DNA of 64,000 nucleotides from Diabrotica undecimpunctata (taxonomy: Eukaryota; Arthropoda; Insecta; Coleoptera; Chrysomelidae), in NCBI RefSeq assembly GCF_040954645.1, contig NC_092807.1, positions 77,144,021 to 77,208,020 on the forward strand. Direction: 5' to 3'. This document shows, piece after piece, positions 1-11,056 of this stretch (the first letter of the stretch is position 1; each line of letters opens with the position of its first letter). A program made the translations under genes and the position numbers. A model generated the notes under the pieces. That model was given only the letters and a program-made list of their open reading frames with translations. It searched no databases and was not told the DNA's origin.

Positions 1-89
1 AATTTATTAAATTTAATAAGGTATGAGAAAATTAATATTTAAAAAAATAATAAGTAAATTATTTATTTTAAATATTATTTTTGGGGTAT

Positions 90-1550
90 TGTGACGATTA
101 GGGTTTATAGAAAATAATTTATAAGTTATATACTACATAATATTAGATATTTGGTTGTTTTAAATAAGTTATATACTAGAGAATTTAATAAAAATATATT
201 TATGTGAGGGCATTTTTAATAAATTAGCATAATAATTGTAAAAAGTTGTATTTTAATATTGTAAATATATATAAGTGAGCCATGTGCTTAGGCAACCAAA
301 AATACTCTCGGAGATTGACAGATATTTATACTCTGAAGTGACGTTTAAAAATATTTACGAATATAAAGTGGGTTATAATAATATATTGTTTGAAATGTGT
401 ATTTTATTAAATTAGAATGTTAAGTTACTAATTTAATTATATATTCTGATCTGAAAAGCCTAAATGTAAACAAAATTATTAATAGAAAAGAATGGAATTC
501 TCTGGATCTCCGGAGATGGCCATGTTTGCGAAATGGTTTGTTCCAGAAAATTCAGACAAGTAGTTAATAGAACAAAATAGAACATGATATCTTACGAGAT
601 GGTTCTAGAAATACAAAAAACATATAAATACCCGTGATTTGGATTCAAGATGGCAGTTTTTGAGTTTTTAGTCTGAAGTCAAGCAGTTTTTAAGTTTTTA
701 GTCAGAAGTCAGGCCAGTTTATTATGAAAGTTAGTAGAAAGATACAATTAGTTAGTGAATATTGAAGTAAATTGTTCAGAATTTTCAAGAAGTCAGTCAG
801 AAAAGTTTAGTAAGAAATATGAAAGTTAGTTGGAGTCAGTGAATCAGGTACAAATAGTCGAATTGTTTAATATAGTGAGTTAAATGAAGATTAAAAATTA
901 TGCATATAATTAATGCACATTTATAATTATACACAAATAATTATTGGAGATTATAAAAGTATATTGGAAGAAATTAAATTATATTATGGTTGGAGATTAA
1001 TATAAATCAACTTATAATAATTGGATATTGGTATATTGAAAAGAAGAATAAATATAAATGCTGTTTGCTGGTTTGATTGGTGGTATATAAATGCTGGTGA
1101 AGAAAAATATATCTTAAATTAGTAGAAGCTGATAATTGGAAAAAGAAATTTCACAAAAACAAGGATAACCGAAGTACGAAGACTTTCAGTGGTGATTAGA
1201 ATATATATAGTGGAAAACAGTTCATTTAGGCATTCAGTGAAAGAAAGGTACACAATTTTGTTAATATAATTTAGTTAATATCATAACAATTTCAATTTTG
1301 AAGATAGTTTGTTTAAATTTAACATTGTCTATAGAATTTAATTAGTTTTATAAGAACATCAATTTAAAGATAGTTTATTTTAAATTTACATTGACTAGGT
1401 TAGATATATATGTGTGTTTCATAATAGTTATAATAAAGATAATTTAAAAAAGTACTTACAAGCTAATTCTTTGAGAACCGCGATAAAAACCCTATATATT
1501 ATATTATTAAAAATACTCATTGCTCATCATTCAAACAAAAAACACATCAT

Positions 1551-1554
<4 letters not shown>
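90..1554. mobile_element. Candidate LTR remnant, related in its ends to element A
   Basis: The segment begins TGTGACGATT and ends CATCATAACA directly against a (TA)n tract. Those ends match the LTR ends of element A (TGTGATATTT and ATATCATAACA) in this window. A TATAAATA box lies at about 624-631. The purine-poor GGGGTAT just left of position 90 resembles the GGGGATT before the LTRs of A and B, so this may be a 3' LTR whose internal part lies off the window. No coding sequence is seen. There is no second copy, so the boundaries are provisional. Confidence 0.4.
624..631 (+). promoter_or_regulatory. TATA-box-like motif inside the LTR remnant
   Basis: TATAAATA, followed at 650-720 by repeated AGTTTTTGAGTT/AGTCAGAAGTC-like segments that contain initiator-like TCAGT or GTCAG motifs. 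The placement fits the U3/R boundary of an LTR read on the plus strand. It is motif-level evidence only. Confidence 0.3.

Positions 1555-1602
<48 letters not shown>
1555..1602. repeat. (TA)n microsatellite
   Basis: Pure AT dinucleotide run of about 24 units, between two LTR-like segments. Confidence 0.95.
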
Positions 1603-1605
<3 letters not shown>

Positions 1606-2584
1606 CGTACGGCCGTAGCGTCCTCCTGGTTTTCAGGGGTTTCTGGGCGATCTACAACCGCCGCTCTCGAAGAGGATCTCAAGTTTCGAGAGTCCATCTT
1701 CGTATTTAAGGAGTTGATTGAGATACCGGCCGCTACGGGTAAGAAGTTCCGCCGAGCCTTTGTGGTAGGTGAGGAGACACCGGCAATCAGAATTCTGTAA
1801 CAGTTCGAGCTTCCTTACAGACAAAATATTCTTACACTGAATTAATATGTATTAGAATTCTGATGCGTGTTGTACAACTCAAGTTCCACAAAGATGTCGG
1901 CCTTCTCGCTTCGTGTAGCCGCGTTCCGTCTCCTCGAGAGAGGTACAAGAATGCCGGCAATGTCGACTCTTCCTGCTGCCAGTCGCTTCGTATAGTTACC
2001 TTTTTGTTAACAGTAATTCATATAGTTACTATTTACATAAGGTTTTGGAGACGAAGTGGTATTGTAGCTCAACCTGATCGGAAAAGCAATTACAAGTCCC
2101 CGTCGGGGCTTTTATTCGCTCTTTACCGTGACAGGCCCAAATAACGCTGTGGTCAGTTCGACACGATTTGAGATAGTTCTAAGACCAATGTCTTTTCTAT
2201 CTCAGAAAGTCGTGTTCTACTGTCAGGAAGCGTTTTGTAGTCGACACGCCGGTTCTCGTACACTTGATGATTTAACTTCTAAATTGGATAACCATTATTA
2301 GGTATTATTCTTCAATTTTGGACGTCTTCGACGATAGCAGGATATTGGTTAATTAATAAAACTCAAAGGTAGCTTGGTAGCGCACCGAACCAACAAGGTC
2401 TTACGGGGCTAGTAGTGTATGACGACTGGATCCCGTTCGGAAGATGTGCTGCTCTTTTATACACATCGTGTTTGAGAATTTTCAGCACACTTCCGCCGAG
2501 AGGCCAATGACAGCGCAGTTAATAACGAGCGCTGTGGTTGGCCGGCCAAAGTAACAATCTTTGTCGTGATTGGTTACCTTGGCG

Positions 2585-2587
<3 letters not shown>
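1603..2587. mobile_element. Candidate solo LTR in (TA)n
   Basis: A 985-bp segment, clearly richer in G+C than its surroundings, starts TGTCG and ends CGACA, with (TA)n directly on both sides. TG...CA ends with a short perfect inverted repeat are the signature of an LTR. No long ORF and no similarity to the other LTRs of the window is seen. Family unknown; it could be another kind of insert. Confidence 0.4.

Positions 2588-2659
<72 letters not shown>
2588..2659. repeat. (TA)n microsatellite
   Basis: Pure TA run of about 36 units at the right edge of the candidate solo LTR. Confidence 0.95.
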
Positions 2660-2664
<5 letters not shown>

Positions 2665-2689
2665 ATAGTAAGAAAAAAGAAGTACTTGC

Positions 2690-2880
2690 GACTCGGGTGG
2701 AAAAAATATATAAATGTTTTGGATGGGTTGGAGTCAATAAAAGGGGCTATTGGTTAACTATTTATTATCAAGAGCTGCTAAGAAAGACAAAATATCTTAC
2801 AATGTTGAACTAGAAAGAAAAAAAATTTTATTAACTCACCAAATAAAATTAGTTTGGTTAATAATTCTTTGAAATTTTAA
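2690..2880 (-). mobile_element. Penelope-like element, 3'-terminal fragment
   Basis: About 190 bp closely match the 3' end of the PLE fragment at 5066-5815: the shared stretch runs from GTTGGAGTCAATAAAAG through GTTGAACTAGAAAG to AAATTAGTTTGG. The hairpin and GAAA part of the hammerhead-like motif seen in the other copy are deleted here; only TTGATAA (reverse complement at about 2767) remains. No coding sequence. The mariner-type element at 3024-4960 separates the two fragments, which have the same orientation. Confidence 0.65.
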
Positions 2881-2886
2881 TATAAT

Positions 2887-2889
<3 letters not shown>

Positions 2890-2951
<62 letters not shown>

Positions 2952-2953
2952 CA

Positions 2954-3023
<70 letters not shown>
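2890..3023. repeat. (TA)n microsatellite, interrupted
   Basis: Long TA run with a few CA/TG interruptions around 2928-2960. It abuts the left end of the mariner-type element. Confidence 0.95.
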
Positions 3024-3025
<2 letters not shown>

Positions 3026-4960
3026 AAACACAGTGGAAAATTCTAAATTATTGAATTCCTGCTTCCCTAATTATTTTACACCAAAAGTCTACAAAAACTA
3101 TTTGTAGAGGACTGAAATATGTATCGAAAACAAATGTTAAGAATGTTCTACAAATTAAACGTATTCCAAAATTTTGCAACAATGAATACACTTTTCAGGC
3201 TACCCCTTAAAGTCAGGCCACACGATGTGCAAGAATGTGTATGACATGTTGCATTTGATCATATTGATGTTTCTGATATTTGACAATATTTGATTTGCCA
3301 AAATTTTTATTTTGGGATTTATTATTTAAAAAACAATAAAGTTTATTAAAAATGTATTCACTTGAGGAGAAAGTAGCAATAATAAAAATGTTTTATTCAA
3401 GCAATAGTTCGCGAATTGTCAGTTCTTTATTTAGAGTAAGATATCGCAATAAACCAATTCCAAGGCATTCAACAATTCAAAGGATTTTACAAAATTTTGA
3501 AAATACTGCGACCGTGATTTCTAATTGTACCTGTACAAACAATATTGCTGATGTACCAAGAAATTTAGAAAATCGAAATTAAATAAATGTATTTACAGCA
3601 GTTGTAGAAAATCCTAAAATAAGTTCTCGGATCATTGCAGACCAGTTTAATATTCATAACGGAATTTTGTTATGAAATTTTAGAGAGGGGTAATGCAGAC
3701 AGAAAATTTTAAAAAACATTTTGTTTAGTGATGAATGTACATTTACATTAAATAATGAACCACATGTTCAAAATTATAGGATTTGGTCGACAGGAAAGCC
3801 TGAGGATATTATTGAAAGCGATACCCAATATCGTCGAAAAATAAATGTCTGGTTAGGAATATTTGAACACAATATTATTGGATCATTTTTCTATGAGGGA
3901 AATTTAAATTCAAAAAAGTTTTTAGACTTGCTACAAGAAGAGATTTTACCCAGACTTGCAGAAATAGCTCCAAATAAAGAAGACATTTAGTTTCAAATGG
4001 ATGGATGCCCTGCACACAATAACTGGGTGGTTAAGGAATTCCTTAAAAACAGCTTTAATAATTGTTTGATTGGACCTGACTGTAACATTAAGTGGCACCC
4101 GAGATCGGGAGATCTAGCTCCAAACGATTATTTTATCTGGGGGCATCTAAAATCAAAAATTAATTTTGACCAACAGTCTACAGATATAGAAGCATTAAAA
4201 TTAAAAATGGGAATTATTGAAGAGTGTGTAAAAATAACGCCACGTGTTCTGGCTAATGTTAGACGAGAATTTTACAATCGATTGAGATACTGCGTAGTAC
4301 AAAATGACTTATTGTTTGAACATTTGTTATAGTTTTATGTTTAGAAATTATCATAAATTATTTTTAGGAAAGATCACAGTAAAACTAAGATCACACTTGA
4401 ATTGTTGTATAACCTGAAATTGAATTGGAGTGTATTATAATATCTTACATTAAATAAATATCTGGCAGTGCTCACACTATTGCCTGAATATAACATTATC
4501 GCGATTTTTTGTGAACTGAGTACATTTCATCAACTTTATTGCTTTGTAAACAATATAATTTATTGCTTACAAAATATATTTATTGTTAACTAGTAGTAGT
4601 ACTATTTGCGAAAATTTGTTGTTTATAATTTAATCATAAAATAAAAATATTGACAATTCAAAATTCAAATATTTTCAAATATCAGAAACGTCAATATGAT
4701 CAAACGCAACATGTCATACACATTCTTGTGCCGTCTGTGGCCTGACTTAAGGGGTGGCATGAAAAATATATTATATTTTTGCAAAATTTTGAAGTACACA
4801 TAATTCGTAGAACAATTTTAACACTTGTTTTTAATGCAGGTTTCACTCCTCTATAAACTTCTTATAAATATAAGTTTTTCTTCTTATAAGTTTCTTATAA
4901 CTTTTGATGTAAAATAATTAGGGAAGCAGGAATTAATTTAGAATTTCCCATTGAGTTTCC
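3024..4960 (+). mobile_element. Tc1/mariner-superfamily element, defective
   Basis: Inverted termini: GGAAACACAGTGG...CTGCTTCCC at the left and its diverged complement GGGAAGCAGG...GAGTTTCC at the right. They continue inward through TCAGGCCACA and ATGACATGTTGC to about 3300 and 4665, so the TIRs are about 290-300 bp. TA lies on both outer sides, as expected for this superfamily. At the right another 30 bp ending in CACCACCCGG precedes (TA)n; this may be the true outer end of the TIR, lost on the left. The element carries one broken transposase gene. Confidence 0.85.
3352..4332 (+). pseudogene. Mariner-type transposase (DUF4817-like HTH plus DDE domain), broken
   Basis: The first part (3352-3582) is a helix-turn-helix region starting MYSLEEKVAIIKMFY, with the RHSTIQRILQNF recognition-helix-like segment. 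After a region of about 140 bp with stops, the DDE catalytic part follows: FSDECTF holds the first Asp (about 3727), MDGCPAHN the second (3997 onward), and LAPNDYFIWG the third. By my count 41 residues separate the second and third Asp, so this is a DD41D-type catalytic domain rather than DD34D mariner. A TAG at 3988 precedes the second Asp motif, and the usual His before that Asp is Met here. Such proteins cut and paste the element by binding its TIRs. This copy has several stops or shifts and cannot make an active enzyme. Confidence 0.85.
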
Positions 4961-4987
4961 TATAGCCCGTTTGGCGATTCACCACCC

Positions 4988-4989
<2 letters not shown>

Positions 4990-5059
<70 letters not shown>

Positions 5060-5065
5060 TATATA
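4990..5065. repeat. (TA)n microsatellite
   Basis: TA run with one or two phase breaks near 5050, between the mariner-type element and the PLE fragment. Confidence 0.95.
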
Positions 5066-5814
5066 ACTGTTTTGGATGGGTTGGAGTCAATAAAAGGGCT
5101 ACTGGTTAACTATTTTTTTAATCTCGAGCTTTCAATTGTGTTTACAATTATTATCAAAAGCTAAAAAAGACAAAATATCTTACAAGGTTGAACTAGAAAG
5201 AAAAAACAATTTTTGTTAACTTACCAAATAAAAATTAGTTTAGTAAAGAAAAATTGCTGCTAATACATCTTAAAACTAATTAATATAAAAATGTCTTAAT
5301 CTAATAAATGCTTCTCTGAAATTTTTTTTTTTTATAATTTTGAAAACATTTTTTTAATCCAAAAATAATTGAATTTATAAATAAGTTAAAATAGCAACCA
5401 ATTACAAATAAGCCTCAATGTCATAAATGCCAACATAAAATTTTTATTTTTGACAATTATATTGCCAAAAGTAAAATTTCGTTTAAACATTCTTTTTTGT
5501 TTAGTAACAAAAAAGAAGAAGATTTATTCACCGTTGACAGATGTCTGAAAAAATGTAACAGATATATGGAGAATTAAATATGACATTTTACAAGTTTTAT
5601 ATATAAATCATAAAGAAAGAATATAATTATAAATTTTGCTTAGATTTTGAATTTCTGATCTTTTGTTTAAATTATTATTACTTTTGCTAATACAAACCAT
5701 TTCCAAAAAAGTCCTTTAAAATTTATTACTTTCACTACATAAAATTTTAATGTTATCAAAATCCATAATATGGTCTTTATCGATTACATGCTCTGCCAAT
5801 TTTTTTTTCTTATT

Positions 5815-5815
<1 letters not shown>
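5066..5815 (-). mobile_element. Penelope-like element, 3' part
   Basis: Read on the minus strand, 5815-5716 encodes the end of a GIY-YIG endonuclease domain (LAEHVIDKDHIMDFDNIKIL). It aligns with the corresponding part of the palindromic PLE at 31969-33856 (LAEHTIDLDHKIDFNNVKIL). Downstream is a 3' untranslated region of about 650 bp ending in GTTGGAGTCAATAAAAGGG, parallel to GTGGTAGTCAATAAAAAAT in the other PLE. A hammerhead-like core sits near the 3' end (5128-5157). The 5' part is cut off at a (TA)n tract. Confidence 0.75.
5128..5157 (-). ncRNA. Hammerhead-ribozyme-like core in PLE 3' region
   Basis: On the minus strand the order is TTGATAA, a hairpin AATTGT/ACAATT with a short loop, then GAAAGC. 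This follows the hammerhead layout (CUGAUGA, stem II, GAAA), with changes at the first core position (C to T) and at the second G of CUGAUGA. The layout and position match the copies at 31231-31260 and 34464-34493, whose stem II sequence is different. Hammerheads are known in PLE terminal repeats. The core changes suggest a decayed or variant form. Confidence 0.4.

Positions 5816-5816
<1 letters not shown>

Positions 5817-5888
<72 letters not shown>
5817..5888. repeat. (TA)n microsatellite
   Basis: Pure TA run of about 36 units between the PLE fragment and the second mariner-type element. Confidence 0.95.
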
Positions 5889-5891
<3 letters not shown>

Positions 5892-6231
5892 TGATGAGTG
5901 TCTTACCACCCGGCAAAATAGCGGAAAGGATAGAAGACAGATTAAGTTGTGAGATAGTACGAGATAAAGCTAGTTTTTAGACGTGGCTATTTGACTTGAC
6001 TTGACAGTAATAATTATACGGATGACCTCGAAAATATTTTATTTTAATAATTTCTGATGTTAAAATAAATGATTGAATAAATTAAGATATATTATAGTAA
6101 AAAACATTAATTAGTAGCGATTTTAAATTATAAATCTTTAAGTTTATTTAATAATAAAAATAACTCAACTGAAATATTTGACTAAACTAAACGTAGGTAT
6201 GTTTGTCCGAAAACAATTAGTGTATGTGGAA

Positions 6232-6292
6232 TTGGTGTAATAGTTAGAGACGTGGTCTATTGACAAGAAGATTGGGGTTCAATTCACACCAA
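6232..6292 (+). other. tRNA-like module (A-box and B-box resemblance)
   Basis: A 61-nt stretch opens TTGGTGT and closes ACACCAA, a perfect 7-bp pairing like an acceptor stem. It contains an A-box-like TGGTGTAATAGTTAG and a B-box-like GGGGTTCAATTC. It is shorter than a normal tRNA and lacks a clean cloverleaf, so it is not called a tRNA gene. It lies in the left noncoding part of the mariner-type element. Confidence 0.4.
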
Positions 6293-6534
6293 GGATAAAA
6301 TTTTTGTTTTACTCAATCAACAAATAATAGAAAATATGATACATATTAGGTAACAAGTTTTCGAAAAACATGTTATTTACAATTTATTCTTATTCCAATA
6401 TTATAAAATAGAAATACAAAATAATTCAAATTCAATTCCGGTTTTACAGTCTTCAGTTGTGAAAATATCAATTCCTCTGTACAGGTAATGACTTTCAAAA
6501 CAATTGACAAAATTGGAATGGATGAATTGAATTC

Positions 6535-7763
6535 GTGAAAATGGTTTTAACGGTAGAGGAAAAAGTGCAAATTGTTGTCTGGCATGTGAATGGATTATCA
6601 GGCAACATGATTAGACAACAATTTGTAAATATGTTTCCAAATAGGCCGGCTCCAGCACGATCAACAATTCAGTCTATTATACGTAATTTTTTACTTATGG
6701 ATCCGTGTTGGCTCCAAGAGGAGTTCGTAGACGAAGGGAGGTAAATCCAGATTTGGAACTAAGGGACACTTTGATTTGTGCAAGTATTAAGCAAAATCCT
6801 ACCCAATCAACATCTCGTCTCGGAGAACAATATGGAATTTCAAGATTTAGAGTAGGTAAAATTTTGAAAAGATGTGGATACCGTCCCTATAAACTTCATA
6901 AATCCAACGAACAATTCCCTGTGGATCAATATAGACGTTTAGAATTTTGTTAAACTGCAATGGAAATGTCACATCAAGATGAACATTTTTTAGAGAACGT
7001 TTTGTTCACCGATGAATGTACGTTTTCATTGCATGGCCGTCACAATTCAATGAATGCTAGGTATTGGTTTCGAGGAAATCCTTGTCAGATTTATGTCGCT
7101 CGTACCCAGCGTCCTCGAAAAGTAAATGTTTGGGAAGGCAAAATAGGGAATCATGTCATTGGTCCATTTTTTATAGACGGTATGTTGACTGAGCGGAAAT
7201 ACTTGGAACTTCTGCAAAATCAAATTGTTCCAGCCCTTCGTAATTTACCAATACCTTTTGATTCCATATGGTTTCAACACGATGGTTGTCCTGCACATAA
7301 TTCTCGCATCGTGAGTGAATATCTCAGTGCGATTTTTACTAATCGATTTATTAGTGGCCACGGAGATATTTTTTGGCCTGCAAGATCACCTGATCTTGCA
7401 CCTTGTGATTTTTTTGTGTGGAGATATATCAAGTCCAAACTATATGGAATTGAAGACGATAGTCCTAATTTTCTTCAATTATTAACAGAAAAGATCTCTG
7501 ATTCAATGAGAGGTATTAGTCCAGAAACATTAACTAATGTTAGACGAAACTTTTATAATAGATTGGGTTATTGTTCTGCTGCTAATGGAGGCTTATTCGA
7601 ACATTTTTATAGAATTTCTACCTATTTAAACATTTTTTGTAAGTACATTTATTTAGAACGTTCTTTTATGTTTGAAGAATTTTTACTTTATTTTCGAAAG
7701 TACGACATTGTTTTTTCAATAAGATTTTCATGTTTTACTATAAACACTTCTAATAAAGACTGA
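6535..7763 (+). pseudogene. Mariner-type transposase (DUF4817-like HTH plus DDE), nearly complete but broken
   Basis: The N-terminal helix-turn-helix (MVLTVEEKVQIVVWHVNG, then RSTIQSIIRNF) is followed by a frameshift near 6700-6720. A second HTH-like region (STSRLGEQYGISRFRVGKIL) and one in-frame TAA (6951-6953) come before the catalytic domain (6960-7763). The triad is complete: Asp in FTDECTF, Asp in QHDGCPAHN and Asp in DLAPCDFFVW. By my count 41 residues separate the last two, so DD41D. The C-terminus reads LTNVRRNFYNRLGYC, then runs into AT-rich sequence. Among the mariner-type genes here this is the least damaged: one frameshift and one stop. It would act in the nucleus on its own TIRs. 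Confidence 0.88.
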
Positions 7764-8305
7764 AATAAATGTTTAGTGATTTAAAGCAAAACGAAATAAT
7801 ATCTGCATAATTTCAAATTTTAATTTTTAAAAAAGCAAAACCTTCATATTTGATTCGAACCCTGAGCGCCTAGATGAGAACATCGTGCCTTGAACTCTGA
7901 TCCATCAGACTTTTATAATTCTTTGGTGACAGTTTGGGTTATTGTTCTGCTGCTAATGAAGGCTTATTTGAACATATTGTAAATACGTTTATTTACAATA
8001 TGTTTTTATTTTTGTAGAATTTTTACTTATTTAATCATTCTTTAAACGGTCTTTTAATTTTGAAGAATTTTTACTTTATTTTCGAAAGTACGACGATACT
8101 GTTTTTTCAATAAGATATTTATGTTTAACTTTAAACACTTCTAATACTAGTAACGACTGACATAAATGTTTAGTGATTCAAAGCAAAACGATCTCTGCAT
8201 AATTTCAAATTATTAAAAAAAAAAGAAGAAAACCATATATGCGTTTTGAACTCTAATCGTCTGCGACGTCTCTGTCGCAGTGTCGAATTCTTACCACTAA
8301 TCCAC
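7563..8305. repeat. Tandem duplication of about 370 bp inside the mariner-type element
   Basis: Copy 1 (from 7563) and copy 2 (from about 7934) both begin TGGGTTATTGTTCTGCTGC. They share ACTTTATTTTCGAAAGTACG, TTTTTTCAATAAGAT and AAATGTTTAGTGATT, and each ends with a tRNA-like module. Copy 1 includes the 3' end of the transposase gene. The copies are clearly diverged, so the duplication is not recent. Confidence 0.85.
7850..7908 (-). other. tRNA-like module, copy 1 of the duplication
   Basis: On the minus strand a B-box-perfect GGGTTCGAATC (7852-7862) follows an A-box-like TGGATCAGAGTTCAAGG at tRNA-like distance. No full cloverleaf is seen. It is diverged from the matching module at 8240-8306. 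Confidence 0.35.
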
Positions 8306-8306
8306 G
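8240..8306 (-). other. tRNA-like module, copy 2 of the duplication
   Basis: On the minus strand: A-box-like TGGATTAGTGGTAAG, then a perfect 7-bp anticodon-arm-like hairpin CTGCGAC/GTCGCAG (8261-8280), then a B-box-like AGAGTTCAAAAC. It has good tRNA order but no evident acceptor stem. It probably derives from a tRNA or a tRNA-derived SINE head. Confidence 0.4.
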
Positions 8307-8717
8307 AAGGATTGATGATTATTCCGTGACAAGAGTGTATGAAACTCGTCAAATCATAGTAGAAATTATTCTCGGTTAATAATTTAAAACTTTAGATTAA
8401 ATAATCACTATTAATTAAATTATTTTATTCACATTTTTGCTTTATTGTGGTCAATCAGTTTTTACTTTATGCGAAATTAAAAAATGGCAATACGTCACAC
8501 ATACGACGTTACACATAATAATTATGACCGAGGTGATTTAGCTCGAAACTAACGTCTAAAGGTGTGAGACTATCGATAGTGGTAATGTAATGTAATGTAA
8601 ATTATAGGTTTCTACCGATTATTTCCCACCTCTACGAGTTTCATCTCTTTTTATTTCACAAGGTAACTGTGTTTTCTATCTCTTACGTTAAAAAGCCGGG
8701 TGGTAAGACACTCATCA

Positions 8718-8933
<216 letters not shown>

Positions 8934-8945
<12 letters not shown>

Positions 8946-9152
8946 TGACTGGAGTTGCATTAGTTGTAATATTTTATCTATTCCTGATAGTTCTTTTCTC
9001 TCCTCAACTATTGTCACATTTCCTTCATTATCCGATACTTCTTCCAAAATTGTTTCATCTTCTCTGTTATCCTCCTTCCTTTCCTGCATTTTACTTTGTC
9101 TCCTTGTGACAGACATGTTGTTACTTTTTGTTATTGTTTTTGTCCCCGCCAA
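8934..9152 (-). pseudogene. Gag N-terminal fragment of element A
   Basis: The first 69 residues are identical to the start of the 835-residue Gag at 11057-13564 (MAGTKTITKSNNMSV...LQLMQLQSQ). The frame then leaves gag at the deletion junction and stops after two foreign residues. It can only yield the disordered N-terminus, so it is a relic of the tandem copy. Confidence 0.85.
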
Positions 9153-9525
9153 ATGTGAAATTTTACAACACTCTATATGTTTCAGAACACGACAATATTT
9201 CTCCCCAAATGTATTAAATTTTCACGACAAATATCAAATATGCAATCAGTAAAATTCAAATAATTCAAAATAAATATCAAATGTACGATTGGTAAAGAAA
9301 ATAAAATCAAATAATTCAATAGCAGTAAATATCCACTAACTACGATCAATCAATAAATCAAATTTATATTCCCTGGAAAAATTGTCAAAATACTTTCAAA
9401 TTCAAATTCCCTCAATGTTATATGTTTTTATCTCTGGATCACCTGTACTTATTCCAGATCTCTTTCCCTTCCTTCAAATGTAAAGCTGCGATATTTTCAA
9501 GCCCCACGTTTTGGAAGCCAGTTAT

Positions 9526-10930
9526 TGTGATATTTAAAGTCTTGGTGCGCCAAGCAATAATTAGCTAATTAATTTTTTTTTGATTAATTAAAATTATTTA
9601 AATGATATGATTATGACTCTATCACAATTTTTAATTCTCTTATCTCAGGGTTAAATTCGTGCTTCAATATCTATGCTATTACATGTGAAAGGTAAGGTCC
9701 AGAGAATACCGGAATAATAAAAAACACATATGATCTAACACTATATATTGAAATAAAAATAATGAAATAATTCACACTCAAAAGTTTTCAATAAACAAAT
9801 CTCATATAAGGATTCTCAAAATTTTGTTCTCCGTACGTGAACAATCAAAATTAATGGTACAAACAATATTAATTGAAAACTCAAAATCCCAAACTATTCT
9901 AACTCTCCTAATCAAAATATTTATATCCTTTCTAAATTACGTGTAAAAATTGTGTTATCAATAAAAGAAAAAAACTGCAGAAAACAAAAATATCTCTCTC
10001 TGATGATGAGTGGTCCAAATCCTTGTTCCTTGTAGACTGTATTATCTCCTCTCAACCGCTCCCTATGTAATCAGCAATCTTACAACAGATTGTTGCAAGT
10101 ATATCGTCCTTAATGATCTCCTTCAAAAGCAACAATCATTCAAATTATGATAGCCTTTCTCCTCTCGATAAACTGAATCTCTCGTTGGCCCAAGTGAAAA
10201 ATGACTCTTGTAATATCTTCTCTTTACGATAAACTGAATCTCTCGTTGGCCTGAACAGTGACTCTTGGAATATAAGTAGGAAAATATGACTTACAATATT
10301 TTGCTGCTTCAGCTTCTGTCAGATACACTAACTCCACAAAAACTCACTAACATTCAACACTACTGCTTGCTATTTCTTGGGAACCACCAGAGAACAATCA
10401 CTGTTCGTCTTACAGATTTGGAAAACCAACTGATTCTCTCTTCTCCCCCCTCAATCTCGCTAAACTTTTTCCTACATACTTATCCCACCTTTTTCAATCT
10501 CCGCCAATCAAAACTCGTCACAATTCCCCCATTTTTTCATTTCGATAACAAACAAATTTTTACCTATAATTATAAATTTCCTAAAACTTATTAACAAATA
10601 ATATTTTTCTATAATTCTTAAAAACTAACAAAAACCTCTTTCTATAATCCCTTCTATTGTCTTTAATCACTGCATTAATGGATTTTGAAAAACCCCGTTC
10701 AATTGTCTTTGGCTTTCACTTAAAATTATGCGGGTCACTCAAGTATAACAAAGAAATAATTTATGTATAGCTTACATTTTGTTTAGTACAGGTAATCCAA
10801 GAATTTAATAACTTTCCTTCTTTGAAATGTTTGTTGTTTATTATCTTACTTATCTGAATTATTTTAATGTTTTTGAACTTTGAAATATTTTAATCAACCC
10901 AATATTTTCTTGATTTTACATATCATAACA
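9526..10930 (-). repeat. LTR A, shared middle copy (1405 bp)
   Basis: Starts TGTGATATTT and ends ATATCATAACA on the plus strand, matching 13938-15342. The adjoining sequence at 10931 (AATCCCCGCCATTT) is the complement of a polypurine tract, AAATGGCGGGGATT, which primes plus-strand synthesis. That places this as the 3' LTR of the element to its right. The 102-codon plus-strand ORF inside it (10286-10594) is not considered a gene. Confidence 0.9.
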
Positions 10931-10944
10931 AATCCCCGCCATTT
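10931..10944 (-). other. Polypurine tract of element A
   Basis: Minus strand AAATGGCGGGGATT immediately before the 3' LTR. Closely similar tracts precede the 3' LTRs of B (38023) and D (62825). Confidence 0.7.
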
Positions 10945-10989
10945 GATCTGGCGAAAACTCTTTGTTAAATTTTAAAAATGACAAAAGTT

Positions 10990-11055
10990 TTCTAGGATCA
11001 AATTATTTCACTATGTTATTAAAATCTACTTATGATACTGATAGATGTCGTGAAT
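10990..11055 (-). pseudogene. Integrase C-terminal tail left after pol deletion in A
   Basis: Minus-strand frame GIFNIHDIYQYHK then stop overlaps the end of the gag-protease ORF in another frame. It equals the last residues of integrase in element D (GIFNIHDVYKYHE). Hence the segment from the RT start to the integrase end was removed in one deletion. Confidence 0.8.
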
Positions 11056-11056
11056 G

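Noticed and set aside
2538..2813. ORFs rich in Tyr-Ile repeats (also at 1414, 5750, 30767, 49916, 61382)
   Set aside because: They are translations of (TA)n tracts and not genes.
10286..10594. 102-codon plus-strand ORF repeated at 14698-15006
   Set aside because: It lies inside both LTRs of element A; the identity comes from the LTR duplication and the protein has no family features.
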